DNA of 23,335 nucleotides from JAXGPP01 sp964436865. Lineage in GTDB: Bacteria; Planctomycetota; Planctomycetia; Pirellulales; Thermoguttaceae. The position numbers were made by a program, and so were the translations under genes. The first letter of the stretch is position 1, and every line of letters starts with the position of its first letter. The notes under the pieces were generated by a model that searched no databases, was not told where the DNA came from, and saw only the letters and a program-made list of their open reading frames with translations. The DNA lies in assembly GCA_964436865.1 (NCBI GenBank), contig CAYTFK010000076.1, positions 1-23,335 of the forward strand. Direction: 5' to 3'. Below, piece after piece: positions 6,664 through 16,143 of this stretch.

Positions 6664-8628
6664 TCACATCCGCTCGACCACCTGGATTCCCAGCAGTTCC
6701 AGCCCCCTTGCAATGGTCCGCGCCGTAATGTCGCAAAGCACCAGCCGGCTTTGCCGCAGTTCGGCAGTTTCCGCGCGGAGCACCGGGCACGCTTCGAAGA
6801 AGGTCGAGTAGTGGTTGGCCAGCTCAAACAGGTAGCTGGTGAGCTGACTGGGGCGATAGTCTTCCACCATCAGGTCCAGGGCTTCGCCAAAGCGTAGCAA
6901 CTCCAGCGCCAGACGCCGCTCGGCGGGCGTGGAGAGCAGAAGCGGCGGCATGGCCGCGCGCAGCGATTCGACATCGACATTTCCCCGGCGAAAGATGCTC
7001 CGCACCCGGGCGTAGGCGTACTGCATGTACGTCGCCGTGTTGCCGTTCATCGCCAGCATCTTGTCGTAGCTGAAGACGTAGTCGCTCGTGCGATTCTGCG
7101 CAAGGTCGGCGTACTTCAGCGCGCCGATCCCGACGATCTCGGCGATGCGGGCCCGCTCCTCGGGCGCAAGCTCCGGGCCGTCGGGTTTGGCGTCGTCGTT
7201 GGCGGCGACCACTTCACCGGCGCGTCGCACTGCCTCGTCGAGCAGGCCCTCCAGGCCCACCGTGTCGCCCGATCGAGTCTTGAACGGTCGCCCATCGTCG
7301 CCCATCACCGTGCCAAAGCTGACATGGACGAGTTCCACGCCGGCATACCCCATCCGCCGCGCGGCGTCGAAAAGCTGGTCGAAATGCAGGCTCTGGCGGT
7401 GGTCGACCACGTAGAGTATCGCGTCGGGCGACCATGTTTCCATGCGGTATCGCAGGGTAGCCAGATCAGTCGTTCCGTAGAGGAACGCACCGTCCTTCTT
7501 GCGGATGATCATGGGCACATCGTGCCCCTCGCGGAAAAGGCACACCGCGCCGTCGCTCACCCGTGCCGCGCCGGTCTTCACCAGGTCGTCGACCAGCGGG
7601 GCCAGACGATCGTGATAGAAGCTCTCGCCCAGCGTGTGGTCGAAGCGGACGCCCAGCCGGCGGTAGATCTTCTCGATCTCCTCGAGGCAAGGTGGAAGGA
7701 ATTCTCGCCACAGTCGCACGTTCTCTTCATCACCCGCGTGCAGCGCGGCGGTCTCGGCAAGCACGGCCGGGCCGATGCTCGGGTGCTCGGCGGCGAGCCG
7801 CGACAATATCGGGCTATTCTCAACCGCGGCAATCTTCTTTTCCAACTCGGCCAGTTCGTTCCGGCTGTCCTCAAGCTGCGACTCCTCGCGGCGCAGCTCC
7901 TTGGCCGCTTTCTTGTCGGCATGGGAGGCGAGCCAGCGACGTTTCTCCTCCAATTCCTCTTCCCGCCGAGCAAGCTTCTGCCGTTCCGGCTCGACTTGCT
8001 CGATCGCCTCGCGGTAATCCATCAACTGGCGTACGACGCGGTACAGCCGGGCGAGCTCTTCGACCGGGTTGTTCCGATAGGCGCCGTCGTCGCGGAGGTG
8101 CTTGTATCCGTAGATGATCATCCCGAACTGGGTGCCCCAGTCGCCGATGTGGTTATCGCTAATCACTCGGTGGCCGAGATAGCCCAGTACCCGGTACAGG
8201 CTGTCACCGATGACCGTGCTGCGGATGTGGCCGACGTGCATCGGCTTGGCGACATTGGGTGCGGAGTAGTCGATGACAAAGCCCCGCGGCCGGTCTGCCT
8301 CCGGGACGGCCAGCCGCGGGTCACCGCCGGCGCGGGCGAGCTGCCGGGTGAGCCAGTCATCGCGGAGGCGGAGATTGATGAATCCGGGACCGGCCACTTC
8401 AGGCGTGTCGCACAGATCGGCCAGATCGAGCCTCGCCACGACTTCCGCTGCAACCTCGCGTGCGGGCTTGCCGAGCTTCTTGGAGAGCGACATGGCGAAG
8501 TTGGCCTGGTAGTCGCCAAACCGCGCATCCTGGCTGCGGCGAATCATGTCGAGGCACTGGTCGACGTCGTCCGTCAGGTTCTCCAGCGCGCGGCGGAAAC
8601 GGGCTTTGAGTTCCGGCAGGATGCTCAT
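6664..8628 (-). CDS. argS: Arginyl-tRNA synthetase with coiled-coil insertion
   Basis: 654 residues, start ATG 8628. This class I synthetase charges tRNA-Arg. The N-terminal tRNA-recognition domain (about 1-105) is followed by the catalytic domain with HVGH (131-134, the HIGH motif) and DNHIGDWGTQFG (158-169). MGDDGRPFKTRSG (442-454) stands for the weak KMSKS loop, and the DALR anticodon-binding domain starts with TYMQYAYARVRSIF (about 535). Most bacterial ArgS are about 550-590 residues. The extra length is a Lys/Glu-rich helical insertion at about 211-285, predicted coiled coil, inside the catalytic domain. All core motifs are intact, so activity is expected. Confidence 0.96.
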   Translation of the reverse strand: MSILPELKARFRRALENLTDDVDQCLDMIRRSQDARFGDYQANFAMSLSKKLGKPAREVAAEVVARLDLADLCDTPEVAGPGFINLRLRDDWLTRQLARAGGDPRLAVPEADRPRGFVIDYSAPNVAKPMHVGHIRSTVIGDSLYRVLGYLGHRVISDNHIGDWGTQFGMIIYGYKHLRDDGAYRNNPVEELARLYRVVRQLMDYREAIEQVEPERQKLARREEELEEKRRWLASHADKKAAKELRREESQLEDSRNELAELEKKIAAVENSPILSRLAAEHPSIGPAVLAETAALHAGDEENVRLWREFLPPCLEEIEKIYRRLGVRFDHTLGESFYHDRLAPLVDDLVKTGAARVSDGAVCLFREGHDVPMIIRKKDGAFLYGTTDLATLRYRMETWSPDAILYVVDHRQSLHFDQLFDAARRMGYAGVELVHVSFGTVMGDDGRPFKTRSGDTVGLEGLLDEAVRRAGEVVAANDDAKPDGPELAPEERARIAEIVGIGALKYADLAQNRTSDYVFSYDKMLAMNGNTATYMQYAYARVRSIFRRGNVDVESLRAAMPPLLLSTPAERRLALELLRFGEALDLMVEDYRPSQLTSYLFELANHYSTFFEACPVLRAETAELRQSRLVLCDITARTIARGLELLGIQVVERM

Positions 8629-8668
8629 CGGAGTGAGGGGGAGGCAATCGGCAGGCGAGGTGCGTGGA

Positions 8669-9097
8669 TCAACTGAGGTCGGCGGCGGCCGGTCCGCGGC
8701 TCTCCGGATCGAAGGGGATCCGCTTCGCCTGGCCCCACAAATCTTCCAGGGCGTAGTAAGCTCGGGTTTCCGCCTCGAAAAGGTGGATCACCACGTCGCC
8801 GTAATCCAGCAGAATCCAACTGCTCTGCTCGTAGCCCTCGATCCCCTGCCGCCGGTCGCCCATGCCCTGCTCCAGGGCGTGGTCGATTTCTTCGCTCATC
8901 GCGTGGAGCTGCCGGCGGCTGGTGCCGGTGGCAATCACGAAGTAGTCGAAGATGGTGGTCAACTCGCGGAGGTCGAGGATCACGATATCACGGCCGCGAT
9001 TATCGGCAGCGGTCCGGGCAGCGACCAGGGCTCGCTCGAGGGCCCGTGATGAGCCGCGGCGATCGCCCGGCGTAGTCCCGACGGCGGAATGCTCCAC
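8669..9097 (-). CDS. rsfS: Ribosomal silencing factor RsfS
   Basis: 142 residues from GTG 9097, chosen because GAGG lies six bases upstream. An in-frame GTG at 9109 would add four residues. RsfS (Iojap family) binds L14 of the large ribosomal subunit and blocks subunit joining when nutrients are short. Family landmarks are ALVAARTAADNRGRDIVILDL, FDYFVIATGTSRRQLHAM, GYEQSSWILLDYGDVVIHLF and ARAYYALEDLWG-like text near the C-terminus (here TRAYYALEDLWG). It is first in the cluster with argS (40 bases downstream) and rsmG. Confidence 0.94.
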   Translation of the reverse strand: MEHSAVGTTPGDRRGSSRALERALVAARTAADNRGRDIVILDLRELTTIFDYFVIATGTSRRQLHAMSEEIDHALEQGMGDRRQGIEGYEQSSWILLDYGDVVIHLFEAETRAYYALEDLWGQAKRIPFDPESRGPAAADLS

Positions 9098-9136
9098 AAT
9101 GGTCCTCACTGGCGGAAAAGGTTGTCTGCTGCTTGA

Positions 9137-9165
9137 ATTGTAAACCTCCCGGTGGCTACCGGGAA
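9137..9165 (-). promoter_or_regulatory. Promoter candidate for rsfS-argS-rsmG with overlapping inverted repeat
   Basis: On the minus strand, -10 TACAAT (9142-9137) has a weak -35 TTCCCG 17 bases upstream (9165-9160). A 7-bp inverted repeat TCCCGGT/ACCGGGA (9147-9153 with 9158-9164) fills the spacer and touches the -35, a good position for an operator. Confidence 0.45.
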
Positions 9166-9271
9166 TGGCTTGCCTCCACCGCCACCCGTGGGGAGCCCGC
9201 TGCCGTCAAGCCGACGCGGGTTCGCCAACAAACCTGACGCCGGCAGGAATCGCGGGGTTCGCCTCGATTTG

Positions 9272-9300
9272 GGCGTTACCGACGCGCGGGTGCCTATAAT
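9272..9300 (+). promoter_or_regulatory. Promoter for bcp
   Basis: Perfect TATAAT (9295-9300) with GGCGTT 17 bases upstream (9272-9277). Predicted start near 9307, 36 bases before ATG 9343. Confidence 0.6.
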
Positions 9301-9342
9301 TCGGCGTCCAGTCTATTCCAACCCGCACGATGGAGACGCACG

Positions 9343-9983
9343 ATGTCCGATTGGGTTGAAGAGGGCCAGAAAGCCCCCGATTTCACACTTGCCGCCGACG
9401 ACGGCACGAAGATCAAGTTGAGCCGCCTCCGCGGCTCGCCGGTCGTCCTCTATTTCTACCCGCGTGACGACACGCCCGGCTGCACGGTCGAGGCCTGTGC
9501 GTTCCGCGATCGGAAGGATCGCCTTGCCGAACTGGGGGCCACAGTACTCGGCGTCAGCCCCGACGACGTCGCCAGCCACGAAAAATTCCGTGACAAGTTC
9601 TCGCTCAATTTCCCGCTGCTCGCCGACACCGACCACAAAGTGGCCGAGAAGTACGGCGCGTGGCGCGAGAAAGTTCGTTTCGGCAAAACCTCGATGGGCG
9701 TCCAGCGGTCGACGTTTCTCATCGACTCCCAGGGCGTCGTCCGGAAGGTCTGGAAGAGCGTCAAGCCCGAGGGGCACGACGATCAGGTGATCAAGGCCCT
9801 CGAGANNNNNNNNNNNNNNNNNNNNNNNNNNNNNNNNNNNNNNNNNNNNNNNNNNNNNNNNNNNNNNNNNNNNNNNNNNNNNNNNNNNNNNNNNNNNNNN
9901 NNNNNTGGAAGAGCGTCAAGCCCGAGGGGCACGACGATCAGGTGATCAAGGCCCTCGAGACGATGAAGTCCGCGCCGGACTGA
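9343..9983 (+). CDS. bcp: Thioredoxin-dependent peroxiredoxin Bcp, split by scaffold gap
   Basis: Bcp/PrxQ reduces peroxides using thioredoxin. The sequence shows KAPDFTLAADDGT (10-22), YFYPRDDTPGCTVEACAFRD (37-56) with peroxidatic Cys47 and resolving Cys52, and STFLIDSQGVVRKVW. After codon 154 it runs into 100 N. The 55 bases after the gap (9906-9960) are identical to the 55 before it (9751-9805). Joining the two copies as one restores a single open frame ending ...ALETMKSAPD at the TGA 9981-9983, a protein of 161 residues, right for the family. As printed the gap puts the tail out of frame, but the real gene is probably intact. It is convergent with hppA across a strong terminator. Confidence 0.93.
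9751..9805 (+). repeat. 55-base direct repeat, left copy (contig-end overlap)
   Basis: Identical to 9906-9960, directly abutting the N run. Best explained as two contig ends that overlap but were scaffolded with a fixed-size gap, not as a biological repeat. Confidence 0.95.
9806..9905. other. 100-N scaffold gap
   Basis: Exactly 100 undetermined bases, the conventional placeholder for a gap of unknown size. Flanking sequence indicates the true gap is negative (overlap), so probably no sequence is missing. Confidence 0.97.
9906..9960 (+). repeat. 55-base direct repeat, right copy (contig-end overlap)
   Basis: Exact copy of 9751-9805, starting at the first base after the N run. The coding sequence continues from 9961 in the frame of the left copy. 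Confidence 0.95.
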
Positions 9984-10026
9984 AGCGTCCCTCCGCCCAG
10001 TCGGAAACTGCGATCAAGAAACGAAC

Positions 10027-10062
10027 GCGAGCCCACGGGTGACCAACCACCCGTGGGCTCGC
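10027..10062. terminator. Bidirectional terminator between bcp and hppA
   Basis: A perfect 14-bp stem GCGAGCCCACGGGT (10027-10040) with its complement (10049-10062), loop of eight bases (six if the G-C closing pair forms). It lies between two convergent stop codons (9983 and 10099) and could stop transcription from both sides. There is no strong T run. Confidence 0.75.
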
Positions 10063-10098
10063 ATGGTTCTCACGCGACGGTCAATCCGCCGCCATCGA

Positions 10099-12669
<2,571 letters not shown>

Positions 12670-12984
12670 AGAATCTCCTGCGTCATACAAGTGTCTTAGA
12701 CGTTGTCTCAGAACCCGGTTTGCACCCCGGATCGGTCTGGCGCGCTTCTGGGTTGTGAACCGGTCTTCTGGAAACCCGCCCGGCCAACGGCGACTTCGCG
12801 AGGGCGGCTGGGGGAAGCGGTCGGCGCCCGGCGACACACGCGGGCGCACCATCCTGATCGAGCCGACGGAACGATTGGCATCTGCATGATCAAAGCGTCA
12901 GGCGAAGGCAAGCACAGTCGCAGAACTCGGGGAATTGCCCGCCCGTCTACGCGTTTGCCCATGCAAAACCCAATAAAAGCCGGC

Positions 12985-13014
12985 ATTGTATTGCATGGAA
13001 CGCAAACCTGTCAA
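12985..13014 (-). promoter_or_regulatory. Promoter for hppA
   Basis: On the minus strand, -35 TTGACA (13014-13009), 18-base spacer, -10 TACAAT (12990-12985). Near-consensus. Transcription would start near 12978, about 310 bases before ATG 12669. Confidence 0.6.
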
Positions 13015-13135
13015 TCGGCACGAGTTTTTCTGTGAGCGGGCGTCGCCTTCTCACAACTCGTTGGTTTTTCTTGCCCGCATACCCCTCTGGAGCAGAGGTG
13101 TCTTCGCCTCCGCTTTTTCCCTAGGATTTTTCTGC

Positions 13136-13164
13136 TTGGCTTTTGTTCTCGCGGGGATTAGCTT
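13136..13164 (+). promoter_or_regulatory. Weak promoter candidate for secreted Gly-rich protein
   Basis: TTGGCT (13136-13141), 17-base spacer, TAGCTT (13159-13164). The match is only fair, but it is the best site between hppA and the gene at 13322. Confidence 0.3.
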
Positions 13165-13197
13165 AAAGGAGGGTGGCGTTTCTGCTTTGCGCGCCTG

Positions 13198-13218
13198 CCC
13201 AGTCCGTTGCGGACTGGG
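13198..13218 (+). promoter_or_regulatory. Leader hairpin CCCAGTCCG/CGGACTGGG
   Basis: Perfect 9-bp stem with a TTG loop, about 100 bases upstream of the start codon at 13322. It is followed by AGCAAGG rather than a T run, so it may stabilise or regulate the transcript rather than end it. Confidence 0.45.
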
Positions 13219-13321
13219 GAGCAAGGGGCCATGAGACGAGCCCGGTTTCCGGGTCATGAGCGTTGGAAGAGTTCCACCATCAACCAGGGAACCAGAAATG
13301 TCTGGAACGGAGGATAAATCC

Positions 13322-14155
13322 ATGTTGTCTGGCGTGCGGACCTGGGGACTCGGCGGTCTGGTGCTGGCCGCGGTCGCCGCGATTGTCCCCGCAGCTATGT
13401 TGGCGGCGGATCGCACCCCGAAAGGGGCCCCGGCGGAGCCCGCCGAGGTCGTCGAAATGTTCTCCGCCATTGAAGGCGGTCGCATTGACGTCAAGGTAAT
13501 TCCTAAGGATTCAACGCGGGCCCGCGTATTTATCGAGAACAAGACCGACAAGCCGCTCAGCGTGCAGTTGCCCGCGGCGTTTGCCGGTGTGCCGGTGCTG
13601 GCCCAACTTGAAGGCGGCATGGGAATGGGCGGCATGGGAATGGGCGGCATGGGCGGCGGCCGCGATAGTGGCGGCGGTACGGGCGGCGGCAACCAGGCAT
13701 TCGGTGGCGGCATGGGTGGCATGGGTGGCGGCATGGGCGGTATGGGCGGCGGCATGTGGAATGTTCCACCCGAGAAGATCGCCCAGTTCAGCGTTCCCAC
13801 CGTCTGCCTCGAACATGGCAAGCCCGATCCGAGACCGGCCGTGCCCTACAAGATCGTGCCGATCGACCAGGTTGCCCAGAAGCCGGAGGTCGCCGAGGTG
13901 TGCGCGATGCTTGCCACGGGCCAACTGTCCCAGCGCGTGGCTCAGGTCGCCGCCTGGCATCTCAACAATGACATGAGCTGGCAAGAGCTGGCGTCGAAGC
14001 AGCTCCGTTTCGCCAACGGCCGCCGACAGCCGTACTTCAGCCAGCAGGAGATCTTCCTGGCGATGCAGCTTGTGGAGCGGGCCGCGAAGAACGTCCGCGA
14101 GCGCCAGCAGCAGTACCAGACGCCGAGTCAGAGCACGGCCTTGAGCCAGAACTGA
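13322..14155 (+). CDS. Secreted protein with Gly/Met-rich linker, unknown function
   Basis: 277 residues from ATG 13322, chosen for GGAGG at 13309-13313 (eight bases away) and because it starts a clean signal peptide (residues 1-28, cleavage near MLA-AD). Two conserved-looking parts follow. Residues 40-96 look like a beta-rich domain (VVEMFSAIEGGRIDVKVIPKDS, FIENKTDKPLSVQLP). Residues 148-277 contain TVCLEHGKPDP, Cys162, Cys194 and helical text AWHLNNDMSWQELASKQL. Between them, residues 98-145 are almost only Gly and Met with a GGM/GGMGMGGM pattern. I have seen similar layouts among planctomycete proteins but know no function. It is monocistronic: own leader, terminator 26 bases after the stop. 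Confidence 0.82.
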   Translation: MLSGVRTWGLGGLVLAAVAAIVPAAMLAADRTPKGAPAEPAEVVEMFSAIEGGRIDVKVIPKDSTRARVFIENKTDKPLSVQLPAAFAGVPVLAQLEGGMGMGGMGMGGMGGGRDSGGGTGGGNQAFGGGMGGMGGGMGGMGGGMWNVPPEKIAQFSVPTVCLEHGKPDPRPAVPYKIVPIDQVAQKPEVAEVCAMLATGQLSQRVAQVAAWHLNNDMSWQELASKQLRFANGRRQPYFSQQEIFLAMQLVERAAKNVRERQQQYQTPSQSTALSQN

Positions 14156-14181
14156 CCGCTCTCGGCGGCATCATACGAACG

Positions 14182-14204
14182 GGCCCACGGGTTCACCGTG
14201 GGCC
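14182..14204 (+). terminator. Terminator after secreted Gly-rich gene
   Basis: A 9-bp stem GGCCCACGG (14182-14190) with CCGTGGGCC (14196-14204), loop GTTCA, then TCTTGTTTG. The sequence ACGAACG just upstream and the GCCCACGGGT core match the bcp/hppA terminator. Confidence 0.75.
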
Positions 14205-14227
14205 TCTTGTTTGCGCCGCACGTTTGC

Positions 14228-14256
14228 TTGCATGTGCCGGGCCGATGCGCTATCCT
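14228..14256 (+). promoter_or_regulatory. Promoter for rhamnosidase gene
   Basis: -35 TTGCAT (14228-14233), 17-base spacer, -10 TATCCT (14251-14256). Start near 14263, with a leader of about 57 bases. Its position within the longest open frame rules out the in-frame starts at 14224, 14245 and 14260. Confidence 0.6.
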
Positions 14257-14319
14257 GTCATGCGGCGGTCACACTTCCTCGATCGCCTGCGAGATGACTC
14301 CCTGACTTCGGAGGCCGTG

Positions 14320-16077
14320 GTGAGCGTACGACGAATTTGCCTCTTGCTGCCAATAATCGTGCTGGCCGCTTTGGCCGTATCGCAGTGCATCGCCGCAGAA
14401 CCGGTTCCCCAACGGAGTCAAGTCGATCCGCGGGTGCGTGAGTTCATCGCGCCGGTACGAGTCGTCTGGCAGTCGCCCAACGACCAGTCGATAGTGGCCG
14501 GCGCCGAGACTCTTCTCCAGGCCCGCGACGGACAGGTGACGCTCGGCGGAGGCCCGGCCTGCCGGCTGGAGAATCGCGGCAAGGCGCCGGGCGTTCTCCT
14601 CGATTTCGGACGCGAGTTGCACGGTGGCGTGCAGATCGCCGTCTCCGCTTCGTCGAAGAACCAGCCGGTGCGCCTGCGAGTCCGCTTCGGTGAGTCAGCC
14701 AGTGAGGCGATGAGCGAATTGGGCGGCGAGAAAAACGCCACCAACGATCACGCGGTTCGCGACCAGACCTGCCTTGTCCCGTGGCTCGGCAGCCACGAAA
14801 TCGGCAATACGGGTTTCCGTTTCGTACGGCTCGACCTGACCGAACCGGACAGCATGGTACAGCTCAAGGCCGTCCGCGCGGTGTATATCTATCGCGACCT
14901 GCCGTATCTCGGCTCGTTCCGCTCGAGCGACGAGCGGCTCAATCGTATCTGGCAGACGGGCGCCTACACCGTCCATCTCAACATGCAGGACTATCTCTGG
15001 GACGGCATCAAGCGCGACCGCCTGGTATGGATTGGCGATATGCACCCGGAGACCATGACCATCAGCACGGTGTTTGGCAGTCAGCCGGTGGTACCGGCGA
15101 GCCTCGATCTGATCCGCGACGAGACTCCGCTGCCGAAGTGGATGAACGGCATCAGCTCGTATTCGATGTGGTGGATCCTGATCCATCAAAGCTGGTATCA
15201 GCAGCACGGCGACCGCGACTATCTCGCTCAGCAGGAGCCGTACCTGTTGGGACTCCTGGAACAGCTCATCTCCCAGATCGGGCCCGACAACCGGGAGCGG
15301 CTTACCGGCACGCGGTTTCTCGACTGGCCTTCGAGCGGCAACGAGAAGGCGATCCACGCCGGCTTGCAGTCGCTCATGATCCTGAGCCTCGAGGCGGGCG
15401 CGGAATTGTGCGGTATTTTGCAGCGGCCTGCCGTAGCCGAGCAGTGCCGTTCGGCAGTAGCCCGCCTGCGCAAGCACGTGCCCGATCACAATGGCAGCAA
15501 GCAGGCCGCCGCACTGATGGTGCTGGCCGGACTGGGCGGTGCCGAGCCGCTCAACAACGAAGTGATGGCGGTGGGCGGCGCCGAGCGGATGTCGACTTTC
15601 TACGGCTACTATGTCCTGCAGGCCCGTGCCCGTGCCGGCGATTACCAGGGCTGCCTGGACTGCATTCGCCAGTATTGGGGGGCAATGCTCGATCTGGGGG
15701 CGACGACGTTCTGGGAGGATTTCGATCTCGCGTGGACCGACAACGCCGCCCCCATCGACGAGCTCGTTCCGCCCGGCAAAAAGGACATCCACGGCGACTT
15801 CGGCAACTACTGCTACAAGGGCTTCCGCCATAGCCTGTGCCACGGCTGGGCTTCGGGCCCCACCGCGTGGTTGAGCGAACACGTGCTGGGCGTCAGCGTC
15901 GTCGAGCCAGGTTGCGCGGCGGTGAAGATCGAGCCCCACTTGGGCGACCTGCAGTGGGCCGAGGGAACGTACCCCACGCCGCACGGCGTGATCAAGGTCC
16001 GCCACGAAAGACAGCCCGACGGCAAGGTTCGGTCCAACGTCGAGGCGCCGCCAGGAGTGAAGATCGTCGGAGAATGA
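14320..16077 (+). CDS. Exported GH78 alpha-L-rhamnosidase-like glycoside hydrolase
   Basis: 585 residues from GTG 14320, with GGAGG at 14310-14314. The chosen start gives a signal peptide (residues 1-24, Ala cleavage before EPVPQ). The frame opens at 14224, but that part overlaps the promoter. After an N-terminal beta region (LLDFGRELHGGVQI) comes an (alpha/alpha)6 barrel with LNRIWQTGAYTVHLNMQDYLWD and DGIKRDRLVWIGD (228-240). It also has GATTFWEDFD (Glu466, the likely base) and SLCHGWASGPTAWL, then a C-terminal beta domain (VEPGCAAVKIEPHLGDL). GH78 enzymes release L-rhamnose from plant or algal polysaccharides. The usual general-acid Glu in DxxxxE is Asp233 here, so specificity may differ. 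An SDR gene follows 66 bases later. Confidence 0.88.
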   Translation: MSVRRICLLLPIIVLAALAVSQCIAAEPVPQRSQVDPRVREFIAPVRVVWQSPNDQSIVAGAETLLQARDGQVTLGGGPACRLENRGKAPGVLLDFGRELHGGVQIAVSASSKNQPVRLRVRFGESASEAMSELGGEKNATNDHAVRDQTCLVPWLGSHEIGNTGFRFVRLDLTEPDSMVQLKAVRAVYIYRDLPYLGSFRSSDERLNRIWQTGAYTVHLNMQDYLWDGIKRDRLVWIGDMHPETMTISTVFGSQPVVPASLDLIRDETPLPKWMNGISSYSMWWILIHQSWYQQHGDRDYLAQQEPYLLGLLEQLISQIGPDNRERLTGTRFLDWPSSGNEKAIHAGLQSLMILSLEAGAELCGILQRPAVAEQCRSAVARLRKHVPDHNGSKQAAALMVLAGLGGAEPLNNEVMAVGGAERMSTFYGYYVLQARARAGDYQGCLDCIRQYWGAMLDLGATTFWEDFDLAWTDNAAPIDELVPPGKKDIHGDFGNYCYKGFRHSLCHGWASGPTAWLSEHVLGVSVVEPGCAAVKIEPHLGDLQWAEGTYPTPHGVIKVRHERQPDGKVRSNVEAPPGVKIVGE

Positions 16078-16143
16078 TGCCGCCCCAACGCGGCAACTAT
16101 CCCATACGATGCAACCTGATCTCAAGGAGCGGAGGGGGAGGTC

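Larger units (their letters stand above)
12670..13321. other. Divergent intergenic region between hppA and secreted Gly-rich gene
   Basis: 652 bases. It contains a good minus-strand promoter (12985-13014), which implies an hppA leader of about 310 bases, and a weaker plus-strand promoter (13136-13164) with a 9-bp hairpin in its leader (13198-13218). A 6-bp GC hairpin CCTCTG/CAGAGG is at 13084-13098, followed by a T run (13114-13118). I recognise no riboswitch. Short open frames here have no SD or family signature. Confidence 0.5.

Noticed and set aside
7324..8676. 450-codon forward frame opposite argS
   Set aside because: Antisense shadow of argS, with no SD or family motif.
9751..9960. 55-base direct repeat as a biological duplication or attachment site
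   Set aside because: It abuts a 100-N gap on both sides exactly, and merging restores the gene. Assembly overlap is simpler.
12986..13234. 82-codon forward frame with a hydrophobic segment
   Set aside because: Begins at TTG without SD inside the hppA promoter region. Hydrophobicity comes from the T-rich tract.
13621..13760. Gly/Met-coding repeats as a CRISPR or minisatellite
   Set aside because: Repeats are short, in frame and explained by the Gly/Met-rich protein segment, with no spacer structure.
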